Positions 1 through 6,804 are shown, numbered from the stretch's first letter. The stretch: DNA of 8,187 bases from an uncultured Parafilimonas sp. (GCA_937892395.1 CALAGJ010000129.1:1-8187); one strand, 5' to 3'. Translations and numbers: made by a program. The notes: generated by a model not told the origin, from the letters alone.

Positions 1-1534
1 ATGGCCTCAGACAGCAATCATGTGCTTATAGGCGCACCCTTTGAAGGCGCCCAGTCTTATGAATCTGCCGGCGCTTTTTATGTATTTGAAAACAAAAAGG
101 AGCGCTTAGCGAAAAGCAAAAACTCTATGCCCCGGATAGGGAATATTATGATGAATTTGGCTGGAAGCTATCGATATCAGGGGATTGGATACTTGCGGGT
201 TCTCCCCGGGATGGGGAAGATGAAAATGGGGAAAACACCATACTTGGGGCAGGCTCGGCTTACCTGTATCATCGTATTGGCAATGAATGGGTGTTTTCGC
301 AGAAAATAGTGGCCTCGGACAGAGAAAGGTTGGGGGCTGCCGATTTTTGGGGGGGGTAGCCATTTCTGGAGATTATGCTGCCGTTGGTGCAGAAGGCAAT
401 TTAGATTCAGGCTCTGTTTATATTTTCAGGAATGAGGAGGGGGTATGGAAGGAGATACAAAGATTAAGAGGAGTAGATGAAGTAGGTTTTGGACAATCTG
501 TTACCATGAAAGGCAACCGCCTTATAGTAGGTTCGAGTGGCAATAATTCCAATGGTATTGAATACACCGGCTCGGCTTATATTTTTGAAAATATGGACGG
601 GGTATGGACAAAAATACAACGTCTCGAAGCCTCTGATGGGCGGGAAGAAGATTTTTTTGGGTTTACTTTAGCTACTGAAGGAGACAATATTGTAGTAGGT
701 GCTTTGGCAAATGACTAAAATGAAAAAGGGAAGAAATATTCTTTCAATACGGGTGCAGCATATATCTATCAGAAAAATACGGAAGGGGTATGGATGGAGA
801 TGCAGAAAATTGTAGCACCGGATAGAAGGATTTCCAGCATTCTTGATTCATGGCCGCAATATTTTGGCTGCGCTGTGGGTATTAGCGGGGATGATATTCT
901 CTGCGGTGCCAACTATGAAAGTTTTGATGAAAATGGAGAAAATTACATCTATAAAGCAGGTGCAGCCTATTTCTTCCAAAACCCGGTGCTGCCACTTGGT
1001 TTTAGTGCTTTAACAGGAGAGAGAAAAAATAATAAAAACATACTCTACTGGCAAACCTATAATGAAACGAACCTGCAAAATATGGTGGTGGAGCGGAGTA
1101 CAGATGGTATAAATTTTAAACAGATTGCTACTATAACACCACAGCATAAAGCAGCGGCTTATAAGTATGAAAATGCAACTGCGGGGGTAACCAACTTTTA
1201 CAGAATCAGTTTTCTGCAGGCAGATGGCCGCAAAGAACTAAGCAATACCATTAGCATAGCAGCTACTACTAAACCATTTACGGTAAGTGTAAGACCCAAT
1301 CCTTTTACTTCAAAGTTTTCTATTGTGGTCAATAGTGGTCTTAAAGAATCCACTCCTATGAATGTGCACTGGTACAATACAGCAGGCCGTTTGGTTTATA
1401 CAGAAACCCGTTTTCTAAATAGTGGAGATAATACACTTATACTCAATACTGCCGCCCTTGCCAAAGGGGTTTATATGGTGGAGTTTATGCTGAGTGATGG
1501 AAGAAGAAAGATGGAGAAGGTGGTGAAGGAGTGA
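1..1534 (+). pseudogene. FG-GAP beta-propeller protein with T9SS C-terminal sorting domain, 5'-truncated and disrupted
   Basis: This is the 3' part of a gene for a secreted surface or extracellular protein. Spliced across its lesions it reads as about six FG-GAP/integrin-alpha-like blade repeats (nt 1-985). Each has a core such as AISGDYAAVGA, then GS-A-YIF, then G-W---Q-L-A-D. A fibronectin-like beta-sandwich follows (about 989-1261, with LYWQTYNETN and ERSTDGINF), then a type IX secretion sorting domain (1271-1531: RPNPF, YNTAGRLVY, GVYMVEF). The ATG at position 1 falls inside a blade core, so the true start lies upstream of the window. Three lesions break it. One base is missing in the A run at 94-98 (6 A would restore the frame). 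One is missing in the G run at 349-356 (9 G would restore it). An in-frame TAA sits at 716-718, where the equivalent loops of two other blades (DENGEN at 219-236 and 926-943) have Glu, so GAA to TAA is likely. The two indels could be sequencing errors in homopolymers; the nonsense codon is harder to explain that way. The ligand or function is unknown. Confidence 0.85.
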
Positions 1535-1711
1535 CCTTTGATTTGTATGATGGAATGGTGGCGGTGATTTAAAGAAACGATTCTGAAACAGTAATAAAAA
1601 TTAAAAAGAAATAATCAACCAAATCAACACGCCAATACCACGCACAATTCATTCAGCTGCTGCATCATGAACAACAGTTATAAATGAAGCAAGCATCCAT
1701 CTTCATTTCAC

Positions 1712-1719
1712 TACATTTG
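1712..1719 (+). promoter_or_regulatory. Bacteroidota -7 promoter element upstream of kbl
   Basis: TACATTTG matches the Bacteroidota primary-sigma -7 consensus TAnnTTTG exactly and lies 23 bases before the kbl ATG, implying a leader of roughly 15-20 bases. I see no clear TTG element at the expected -33 distance. The rest of the 208-base gap (1535-1742) shows no gene and no convincing terminator for the pseudogene upstream. Confidence 0.55.
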
Positions 1720-1742
1720 CCCGCAGAAAAAATTGCATAAGT

Positions 1743-2930
1743 ATGAATGAAAATTTTGTGAGCCGCATTGCAGCTGAATTGCAGGAAATAGATCAGGCAG
1801 GATTATTCAAAAAAGAGCGGATTATTTCCAGCCCCCAAGGCCCTGAAATAATTGTAAATGGCAAAACAGTATTAAATTTTTGTGCAAATAATTACCTCGG
1901 TTTATCCTCACATCCCAAAGTAATTGAAGCCTCCCATCAGGCTATAGAAACCCATGGATATGGCATGAGCAGTGTGCGTTTTATTTGCGGCACGCAGGAT
2001 ATTCACAAAACCTTAGAACAAAAAATAGCCACATTTCTCGGCACAGAAGATACCATTCTTTATGCAGCTGCATTCGATGCAAATGGTGGCGTATTTGAGC
2101 CACTCTTCAATGAGCAGGATGCCATTATTTCAGATGCGCTCAATCACGCATCTATCATTGATGGTGTACGATTGTGTAAAGCACAACGGTTTAGGTATGA
2201 GCATAACAATATGGCAGACCTCGAAGCCAAGCTACAAGAGTCAGCCGCATGCCGCAGCAGAATCATTGTTACAGATGGTTCATTTAGCATGGATGGCACC
2301 ATAGCACAGTTAGATAAAATTTGCGATTTGGCAGACCAATACGATGCCATTGTAATGATTGATGAATGTCACTCTTCCGGCTTTTTGGGTAAAAATGGAA
2401 GAGGCACACATGAGTATCGCAATGTAATGGGTAGAATAGACATCATCACCGGCACACTCGGCAAAGCCCTCGGTGGTGCAAGTGGTGGATTTACCAGTGG
2501 TAAAAAAGAAATCATTGAAATGCTTCGCCAGCGCAGCAGGCCATATTTATTTTCAAATACAGTGGCACCTTCCATTGTAGGGGCATCCATTGCTGTGTTG
2601 GATATGCTTACAGAAACCACTTATCTCAGAGATAAATTGGAAGACAATACAAGTTATTTCCGCACAGAAATGACCGCCGCAGGTTTCGATATAAAACCAG
2701 GGGATCATCCCATAGTACCCATCATGTTGTACGATGCTGTACTCAGTCAGCAGTTTGCTGCTAAACTCTTAGAAGAAGGTATTTATGTGATAGGATTTTT
2801 CTTTCCGGTGGTAGCTAAAGGGCAGGCCCGCATAAGGGTACAGCTTAGTGCAGCCCACGAAAGAAATCACTTAGACAAAGCCATAGCGGCGTTTACAAAA
2901 GTAGGAAAGGAGTTAGGAGTTATTCATTAA
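1743..2930 (+). CDS. kbl: 2-amino-3-ketobutyrate CoA ligase (glycine C-acetyltransferase)
   Basis: This cytoplasmic PLP enzyme of the alpha-oxoamine synthase family cleaves 2-amino-3-oxobutyrate with CoA into glycine and acetyl-CoA, the second step of threonine breakdown after threonine dehydrogenase. The 395 residues match the usual length (about 398 in E. coli). Visible signatures are FDANGGVFE near residue 111, DALNHASIIDGVRLCKA near 131 (with the His that stacks on PLP), IDECHSSGF near 206 (Asp207 and His210 as cofactor contacts), and TGTLGKALGGASGG with Lys241 as the Schiff-base lysine. RQRSRPYLFSN and the C-terminal FFFPVVAKGQARIR are also present. These fit Kbl better than the related serine palmitoyltransferase or BioF. 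The first ATG is used; no Shine-Dalgarno is visible, only an A-rich stretch. It has its own -7 element. No tdh gene is in the window, so its partner must lie elsewhere. The lipoprotein gene follows closely and may be read from the same transcript. Confidence 0.95.
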   Translation: MNENFVSRIAAELQEIDQAGLFKKERIISSPQGPEIIVNGKTVLNFCANNYLGLSSHPKVIEASHQAIETHGYGMSSVRFICGTQDIHKTLEQKIATFLGTEDTILYAAAFDANGGVFEPLFNEQDAIISDALNHASIIDGVRLCKAQRFRYEHNNMADLEAKLQESAACRSRIIVTDGSFSMDGTIAQLDKICDLADQYDAIVMIDECHSSGFLGKNGRGTHEYRNVMGRIDIITGTLGKALGGASGGFTSGKKEIIEMLRQRSRPYLFSNTVAPSIVGASIAVLDMLTETTYLRDKLEDNTSYFRTEMTAAGFDIKPGDHPIVPIMLYDAVLSQQFAAKLLEEGIYVIGFFFPVVAKGQARIRVQLSAAHERNHLDKAIAAFTKVGKELGVIH

Positions 2931-2943
2931 CGCTTCGCGTAAT
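2926..2943 (+). other. Small stem-loop overlapping the kbl stop codon
   Basis: ATTAACGC and GCGTAAT pair around a TTC loop, giving seven base pairs with one bulged A. The kbl TAA sits inside the left arm. No T run follows, so it is not a standard terminator. It could stabilise the kbl mRNA end or separate kbl translation from that of the next gene, or be chance. Confidence 0.35.
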
Positions 2944-2969
2944 GATTGCCTTATAGGAAATATTTATTT

Positions 2970-3803
2970 ATGAAAATGATGTATAGAAAATTATTTGTGG
3001 GGATCATGTCCTGCATGGGCATTGCTGCTTGCAGCCCAAACAATGTAACAGATGATAGCAAACTCAATACCTATTTTGAACAACAAAAACTATCCGGCAG
3101 CTTTGGCATGTTTGATAATGGTGCAGGGCAGTTTTTTGTACACCATTTGGATAGATTTAAAGATAGTGCATACCAACCAGGTTTTACTTTTTCCATCCTG
3201 AGTAGCCTTATTGCTATAGAAACCGGCCGCATAAGAGATGAAAAAGTAATGCTACCATTAATAGCCGCTTCGTCATCTGACACCTCCCAGTCTGCAAATG
3301 CAGAATGCAATATGATACAAGCATTTAAGCAGCATACAAATGAATATTTTCATGTAGTGAATAACGCTATAGGAAAAGATACCATGCAGCATTGGTTAGA
3401 TACATTGGGCTATGGCAGCTTGGTCAATAAATATAAAATCATAGATCTACAAAAATTCTGGATGGACAACAGTCTAAAAGTTACAGCTGATGAACAACTT
3501 GGCTTAATGAAAAAACTTTATTTCAAACAGCTTCCCTTCCAGCAGCGGTGCCAAACCATTGTAAAAGAACAACTGAGCCAAGAAGCAAACAGTAATTATA
3601 GTATCAGCTATATCAATAGCAATAGCATAGCTGCAAACAACAAATATTACAATTGGATAGCCGGTTGGATAGAAGAAAATAAGCATCCCTATTTTTTTGT
3701 ACTGCATACTGATGCAAATACAGCCGCAAACCTCTCTGAATCAAGCAAAAAATTATTATACGATATCCTCAAGCATTACGGTTTCTTTGAGGGCAAACGG
3801 TAA
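2970..3803 (+). CDS. Class D beta-lactamase-like lipoprotein lacking the catalytic residues
   Basis: A 277-residue protein with a lipoprotein signal peptide: basic MYRK, a hydrophobic stretch, then the lipobox IAAC with Cys21 as the predicted lipidated residue. The mature part has the length and order of OXA-type (class D) beta-lactamases. GSFGMFDNG is near 43 and SLIAIETGRIRDE near 79. FWMDNSLKVTADEQ starts at 163, LPFQQR at 188, and NWIAGWIEE at 228-236, followed by PYFFVLHTD. The active site is gone. The serine/lysine motif (S-T-F-K in OXA enzymes) reads FTFS at 72-75, so the nucleophilic Ser is Phe and the carbamylated Lys is Ser. The S-x-V motif aligns with HTN at 122-124, Y-G-N is YGS at 148-150, and K-T-G aligns with NSN near 216-218. 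It is probably a non-hydrolytic membrane-anchored relative with a binding, sensing or structural role; that role is inference. A TTG start at 2946 would add eight residues in front of the signal peptide and is less likely. It lies 39 bases after kbl and may be co-transcribed with it. Confidence 0.8.
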   Translation: MKMMYRKLFVGIMSCMGIAACSPNNVTDDSKLNTYFEQQKLSGSFGMFDNGAGQFFVHHLDRFKDSAYQPGFTFSILSSLIAIETGRIRDEKVMLPLIAASSSDTSQSANAECNMIQAFKQHTNEYFHVVNNAIGKDTMQHWLDTLGYGSLVNKYKIIDLQKFWMDNSLKVTADEQLGLMKKLYFKQLPFQQRCQTIVKEQLSQEANSNYSISYINSNSIAANNKYYNWIAGWIEENKHPYFFVLHTDANTAANLSESSKKLLYDILKHYGFFEGKR

Positions 3804-3820
3804 GTATCCGCGTTACAGTT

Positions 3821-3842
3821 AATATTCCAGATATTCTTTTTT
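3821..3842 (+). terminator. Weak terminator-like hairpin after the lipoprotein gene
   Basis: AATAT and ATATT pair around a TCCAG loop, followed one base later by six T. It begins 17 bases after the stop codon, where a terminator would be expected. The stem is only five A-T pairs, so it would be weak on its own. Confidence 0.3.
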
Positions 3843-3882
3843 GTTGAGCAATTTGCCATTATCCGGCAGAAATATCTTATAA

Positions 3883-3913
3883 GAAAATTTGAAAATTTGC
3901 CCCTTCGGGAAAT
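3883..3913 (+). repeat. Tandem 8-base repeat joined to an imperfect hairpin
   Basis: GAAAATTT occurs twice back to back (3883-3898). The end of the second copy (ATTT, 3895-3898) plus CCC (3901-3903) can pair with GGGAAAT (3907-3913) around a TTC loop, with GC bulged. No T run follows on this strand. No function can be assigned. Confidence 0.35.
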
Positions 3914-4030
3914 GTGATAAGAACTTGCCACTACATTTTTCTTCAATTACAATGAATTATTGCTTTGAGTGGATAAAGGCGGCCTAAGATGCTGACTTAT
4001 TAACCATTTTTTCAAAGGAGATACCCTTCA

Positions 4031-4063
4031 AATCCAAAAACCAATTCTTGTCAATCCAAAAAA
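4031..4063 (+). repeat. Direct repeat AATCCAAAAA upstream of the atp promoter
   Basis: AATCCAAAAA occurs at 4031-4040 and again at 4053-4062, 22 bases apart, which is close to two helical turns and puts both copies on the same face of the DNA. They lie about 40-70 bases upstream of the -7 element. They could be a regulator or alpha-CTD binding site, but the sequence is A-rich and chance is possible. Confidence 0.3.
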
Positions 4064-4099
4064 CATTAAAATCTGTTTCTTTTTAGCGGAGCGCATCCC

Positions 4100-4107
4100 T
4101 ATCTTTG
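4100..4107 (+). promoter_or_regulatory. Bacteroidota -7 promoter element of the atp operon
   Basis: TATCTTTG followed by CACC is a very good match to the TAnnTTTG element, 21 bases before the atpB start. Transcription would begin near 4114, leaving a leader of only about 15 bases. The expected -33 TTG is not clear; a T-rich stretch (4076-4083) occupies that place. Confidence 0.7.
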
Positions 4108-4128
4108 CACCAAATTTTATAGACCACT

Positions 4129-5262
4129 ATGCTTCCTCCACGTTTGAAACTCTTGCTGGTAGCGGCTTTCGGAACATTTTTTTTATTGAACACCGAGCCG
4201 TCTTTTGCGCAGCATGAAGGCCACGATAATACAGATGGTGCAGAACAGCACGATGCCGCCCCCGCAGAAGAAAAAGAAGGCTTTGATGCTGCTGAAGTTA
4301 TTTTCGGTCATATATTAGACAATCATGACTATCATATTTCAGGATATAAAGATGAAAATGGAGTAGAACATCATATTGCAATCCCTTTACCCATCTTGAT
4401 TTATAGTCAGCAACGTGGATTTACAGCCTTTATGTCATCCAGATTTGAACATGGGCATGCTACTTACGAAGGATACAAATTAGAAGATGGAAGAATTATA
4501 GCTGTAAAAGAAGATGGCAGCATGGACGAAACTGTATCACTAATAGATCTATCACTTACAAGAAATGTGGTTCAAATGCTACTTGCACTTACCATTCTTG
4601 TATGGCTTATGCTCAGTATAGCAGCTACCTATAGAAAAGGACAAGGCGTAAAAACTGCACCAAAAGGCAAACAAAGTTTATTAGAACCCGTCATTCTTTT
4701 TGTGAGAGATGAAGTAGCAAAGCCAAATCTTCGTCATAAGTATGAAAAGTATTTACCCTATTTGCTTACTGTTTTCTTTTTTATTTTAATCAATAATATT
4801 TTTGGATTAATACCTGGCACAGCCAATGTTACCGGCAATATTGCCTTTACGGTTGTACTCGGCGTTATTTCATTTATTGTTATACTATTTAGCACAAATA
4901 GCCATTTCTGGGGTCATATTTTTAATCCTCCGGGGGTGCCGGGTTTTGTAAAACCGATATTGGTATTGGTTGAATTTTTGGGTGTGTTTATCAAGCCATT
5001 TGCATTAATCATTCGTTTATTTGCAAATATGGTGGCGGGTCACATCATCATTATCTGTTTAATTTCATTGATCTTTATATTTGGTGGTATGAACGCCGGT
5101 GCAGGATGGGGTGCATCTCCGGTTGCTATAGGTTTTACCATATTTATTTATTTCATTGAAGTGTTGGTTGCTTTTTTACAGGCTTTTATCTTCACCAATC
5201 TCACCGCAGTATTTATAGGTGCAGCTTTTGAAGGTGAGCATCATGAAGAAGCAGCACATTAA
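4129..5262 (+). CDS. atpB: F1Fo ATP synthase subunit a
   Basis: Membrane subunit a forms the two half-channels that bring protons to and from the c ring. The essential arginine is in the FALIIRLFANMVAGH helix (Arg296, equivalent to E. coli Arg210). Other conserved features are Asn222-Asn223 with the GLIPG turn at 226-230, LVEFLG with Glu282, and Glu344 seven residues before Gln351 in the last helix; Glu344 aligns with E. coli His245. At 377 residues it is about 100 longer than the E. coli protein. The excess is N-terminal: a signal peptide (hydrophobic core 8-20, likely cut after SFA at 27), a His/Asp/Glu-rich linker (QHEGHDNTDGAEQHD), and a folded periplasmic segment to about 140, before the first membrane helix near 147-167. 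Such an extension is typical of Bacteroidota. The C-terminus is also His-rich (GEHHEEAAH). It is the first gene of the operon, with a promoter directly in front and no visible Shine-Dalgarno. Confidence 0.97.
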   Translation: MLPPRLKLLLVAAFGTFFLLNTEPSFAQHEGHDNTDGAEQHDAAPAEEKEGFDAAEVIFGHILDNHDYHISGYKDENGVEHHIAIPLPILIYSQQRGFTAFMSSRFEHGHATYEGYKLEDGRIIAVKEDGSMDETVSLIDLSLTRNVVQMLLALTILVWLMLSIAATYRKGQGVKTAPKGKQSLLEPVILFVRDEVAKPNLRHKYEKYLPYLLTVFFFILINNIFGLIPGTANVTGNIAFTVVLGVISFIVILFSTNSHFWGHIFNPPGVPGFVKPILVLVEFLGVFIKPFALIIRLFANMVAGHIIIICLISLIFIFGGMNAGAGWGASPVAIGFTIFIYFIEVLVAFLQAFIFTNLTAVFIGAAFEGEHHEEAAH

Positions 5263-5266
5263 AAAT

Positions 5267-5334
5267 TGAGTCAGTGATTGTGACAAACTCATTGCTGAAA
5301 GCGAATAGCATAAAGCACAAATAGTCTTTTTTTT
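5267..5334 (+). promoter_or_regulatory. Possible stem-loop and T run in the atpB-atpE spacer
   Basis: TGAGT (5267-5271) pairs with ACTCA (5287-5291), and the adjoining TCA and TGA can extend the helix across a short bulge. Eight T at 5327-5334 lie 35 bases further on, too far for a classic terminator. The stem could be an mRNA-stability or processing element in front of the highly expressed atpE. Weak evidence. Confidence 0.3.
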
Positions 5335-5351
5335 AATTTAAATATATAAAC

Positions 5352-5600
5352 ATGGATTTAGCTACAGTTTTGTTGAGCGAAGTTGCAAATGCAAACATGG
5401 GTGGTGCTATCGGCGCAGGTTTAGCTGCTATCGGTGCAGGTATTGGTATTGGTCAGATTGGTAAGGGTGCCGTAGAAGGTATTGCCCGCCAACCTGAAGC
5501 TACCAACGACATTCGTGCAAACATGATTCTTGCTGCTGCCCTTGTAGAAGGTGCTGCACTTTTCGGAATCATTGTAGGCTTTCTTGCTATGGTGCTTTAA
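5352..5600 (+). CDS. atpE: F1Fo ATP synthase subunit c
   Basis: An 82-residue hairpin of two membrane helices; many copies form the rotating ring of Fo. Helix 1 is glycine/alanine rich (residues 17-40), the polar loop carries the conserved RQP at 46-48, and helix 2 has the ion-carrying carboxylate Glu66 in AAALVEGAALFGIIVGF. The residues that help Na+ binding in sodium-type rings are absent: the Gln of helix 1 aligns with Ile33, and the Ser after the carboxylate is Gly67. A proton-driven ring is therefore inferred. The first ATG is used after an A/T-rich leader without a Shine-Dalgarno. It is flanked by an 89-base spacer before it and a 106-base spacer after it, the latter with a terminator-like hairpin. 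Confidence 0.97.
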   Translation: MDLATVLLSEVANANMGGAIGAGLAAIGAGIGIGQIGKGAVEGIARQPEATNDIRANMILAAALVEGAALFGIIVGFLAMVL

Positions 5601-5620
5601 TCACCAGGCTAAAAAAATTA

Positions 5621-5655
5621 CTGCATCCAAAGCACAGGGCGGAGGGTGCAGTTTT
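5621..5655 (+). terminator. Terminator-like stem-loop between atpE and atpF
   Basis: CTGCATCC (5621-5628) pairs fully with GGGTGCAG (5644-5651), eight base pairs with one G-U, around a 15-base loop and followed at once by TTTT. It starts 20 bases after the atpE stop. The large loop and short T run suggest a partial terminator or mRNA 3'-end stabiliser rather than a complete stop, since atpF-atpH-atpA continue downstream and no exact TAnnTTTG element is seen in the spacer. Confidence 0.6.
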
Positions 5656-5706
5656 AAAATTACTTTACCAGTTTTTTATACTTTTAATTATATCAAATCA
5701 AAATAA

Positions 5707-6201
5707 ATGAAACTTCTTACTCCAGATCCGGGTTTAATTATATGGACGCTCCTTGCATTTCTCGTAGTGTTTTTCATTCTTGCAAAATATGCATGGCCAT
5801 CCATTATAAAAGCGCTAAAGGAAAGGGAACAAGGCATAGCTGATGCTATTGCTACCGCGGAAAAGGTAAAAGCTGAAATGGCTCAAATGAGCAATGAAAG
5901 TGAAGCCCTTATGCAGAAAGCAAGAGAAGAAAGATCAGCTACAATAAAAGAAGCGAAAGAGTCTGCGGATAAAATGATTGCAGATGCTCGTGACAAAGCT
6001 AAATCAGAATATGATCGTATTGTTTCTGAAGCACAAATGGCCATTACACAACAAAAAAATGCTGCACTCACAGATGTAAAAAATCAAGTAGGTGCATTGG
6101 TAATAGAAGTAAGTGAAAAAGTGCTGCGCAGAGAGTTAAACAATAAGTCTGAGCAAGAAAAATATATTCAGGATTTAACAGGTGCTGTCAAGCTGAATTA
6201 A
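5707..6201 (+). CDS. atpF: F1Fo ATP synthase subunit b
   Basis: A 164-residue peripheral-stalk subunit that holds F1 still against the rotating ring (E. coli b has 156). One N-terminal membrane helix (about 9-30, from GLIIWTLLAF to KYAWPSI) is followed by a long charged, alanine-rich helix (about 35-135) with heptad-like spacing. That helix forms the dimeric stalk, and the C-terminal part (EVSEKVLRRELNN) contacts subunit delta. Subunit delta is encoded 39 bases downstream. The start is the first ATG, preceded by an A-rich leader; no alternative start is close by. Confidence 0.96.
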   Translation: MKLLTPDPGLIIWTLLAFLVVFFILAKYAWPSIIKALKEREQGIADAIATAEKVKAEMAQMSNESEALMQKAREERSATIKEAKESADKMIADARDKAKSEYDRIVSEAQMAITQQKNAALTDVKNQVGALVIEVSEKVLRRELNNKSEQEKYIQDLTGAVKLN

Positions 6202-6240
6202 TATATTATCCAACTTACTTATCATTTCAAATTAGATTAA

Positions 6241-6804
6241 ATGCCAAATCCACTATTAGCAGCCAGATATGCCAAAAGTATTATTGACCTATCAATAGAA
6301 AGAGGTCAACTTACTGCTGTACACGCTGACATGCTTTACTTGCAGGCAGTTACAAAAAGTAGTCAGGATTTTACTGGTCTATTGCGCAGCCCAATCATTA
6401 AAGGCGATAAAAAAGAAAACATTATAAATGCTGTAACTGCTGGTCATATCGGCGATCTTTCTACTGCATTTATAAAATTATTAATCAATAAAGGAAGGGA
6501 AAGAGATTTACCTGAAATAGCCGATGCTTTCATTGAACAGTATAATAAAATGAATGGCATTACAAAAGTAACATTGGTAACTGCGGTGCCTGCTGATGAT
6601 GCCTTAAAAAATATCATCAAAGAGCGTTTACAAAAAGACGCCGGATTACAAACAGTACAATTAGAATCAGTGGTGGATGAAAATATTATTGGTGGTTTTA
6701 AATTAGAATTTAATAATAACTTAGTAGATGCTAGCATCCTACACGATTTAAACGTGATTAAAAAACAATTTAGCGCCAATCTCTACATTCAGAGTATCCG
6801 CTAA
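6241..6804 (+). CDS. atpH: F1Fo ATP synthase subunit delta (OSCP)
   Basis: A 187-residue soluble subunit that joins the b stalk to the top of the alpha/beta head. The N-terminal helical domain starts with AARYAKSIIDLSIERGQL (residues 7-24) and continues to about 110. The C-terminal domain carries the family pattern ENIIGGFKLEFNNNLVDASI, where the GG-F and D-S positions are conserved, then a final helix (LHDLNVIKKQF). Length is normal for the family (E. coli 177). It lies 39 bases after atpF and 95 bases before atpA. The spacer to atpA is longer and strongly structured. Confidence 0.96.
   Translation: MPNPLLAARYAKSIIDLSIERGQLTAVHADMLYLQAVTKSSQDFTGLLRSPIIKGDKKENIINAVTAGHIGDLSTAFIKLLINKGRERDLPEIADAFIEQYNKMNGITKVTLVTAVPADDALKNIIKERLQKDAGLQTVQLESVVDENIIGGFKLEFNNNLVDASILHDLNVIKKQFSANLYIQSIR

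Larger units (their letters stand above)
3804..4128. other. 325-base intergenic region before the atp operon
   Basis: No convincing gene lies here on either strand; the longest ATG-led reading I checked (from 3952) stops after about 11 codons. No atpI or atpZ gene, common in front of atpB, is present. It holds a weak terminator-like hairpin just after the lipoprotein gene, a tandem 8-base repeat next to an imperfect hairpin, a pair of 10-base direct repeats, and the atp promoter, listed separately. An AAAGGAG string at 4014-4020 resembles a Shine-Dalgarno but has no usable start codon after it. Confidence 0.7.

Noticed and set aside
106..363. Minus-strand open frame of 85 codons
   Set aside because: It lies opposite the FG-GAP pseudogene, its product is low-complexity and Pro-rich with no recognisable motif, and the + strand has clear family similarity.
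2062..2304. Forward 80-codon frame inside kbl
   Set aside because: It overlaps the catalytic core of kbl in another frame and encodes nothing recognisable.
2946..2969. TTG start for the lipoprotein gene at 2946
   Set aside because: It would place eight extra residues ahead of a standard lipoprotein signal peptide; the ATG at 2970 gives a normal 21-residue leader.
4014..4020. AAAGGAG as a ribosome binding site
   Set aside because: There is no start codon at a usable distance, and neighbouring genes do not use Shine-Dalgarno sites.
5352..5600. Sodium-type c ring
   Set aside because: The helix-1 Gln and the Ser after the carboxylate that coordinate Na+ are replaced by Ile33 and Gly67.
6444..6779. 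Minus-strand open frame of 111 codons
   Set aside because: It is a shadow of atpH, which is conserved on the + strand; no motif or start signal supports it.
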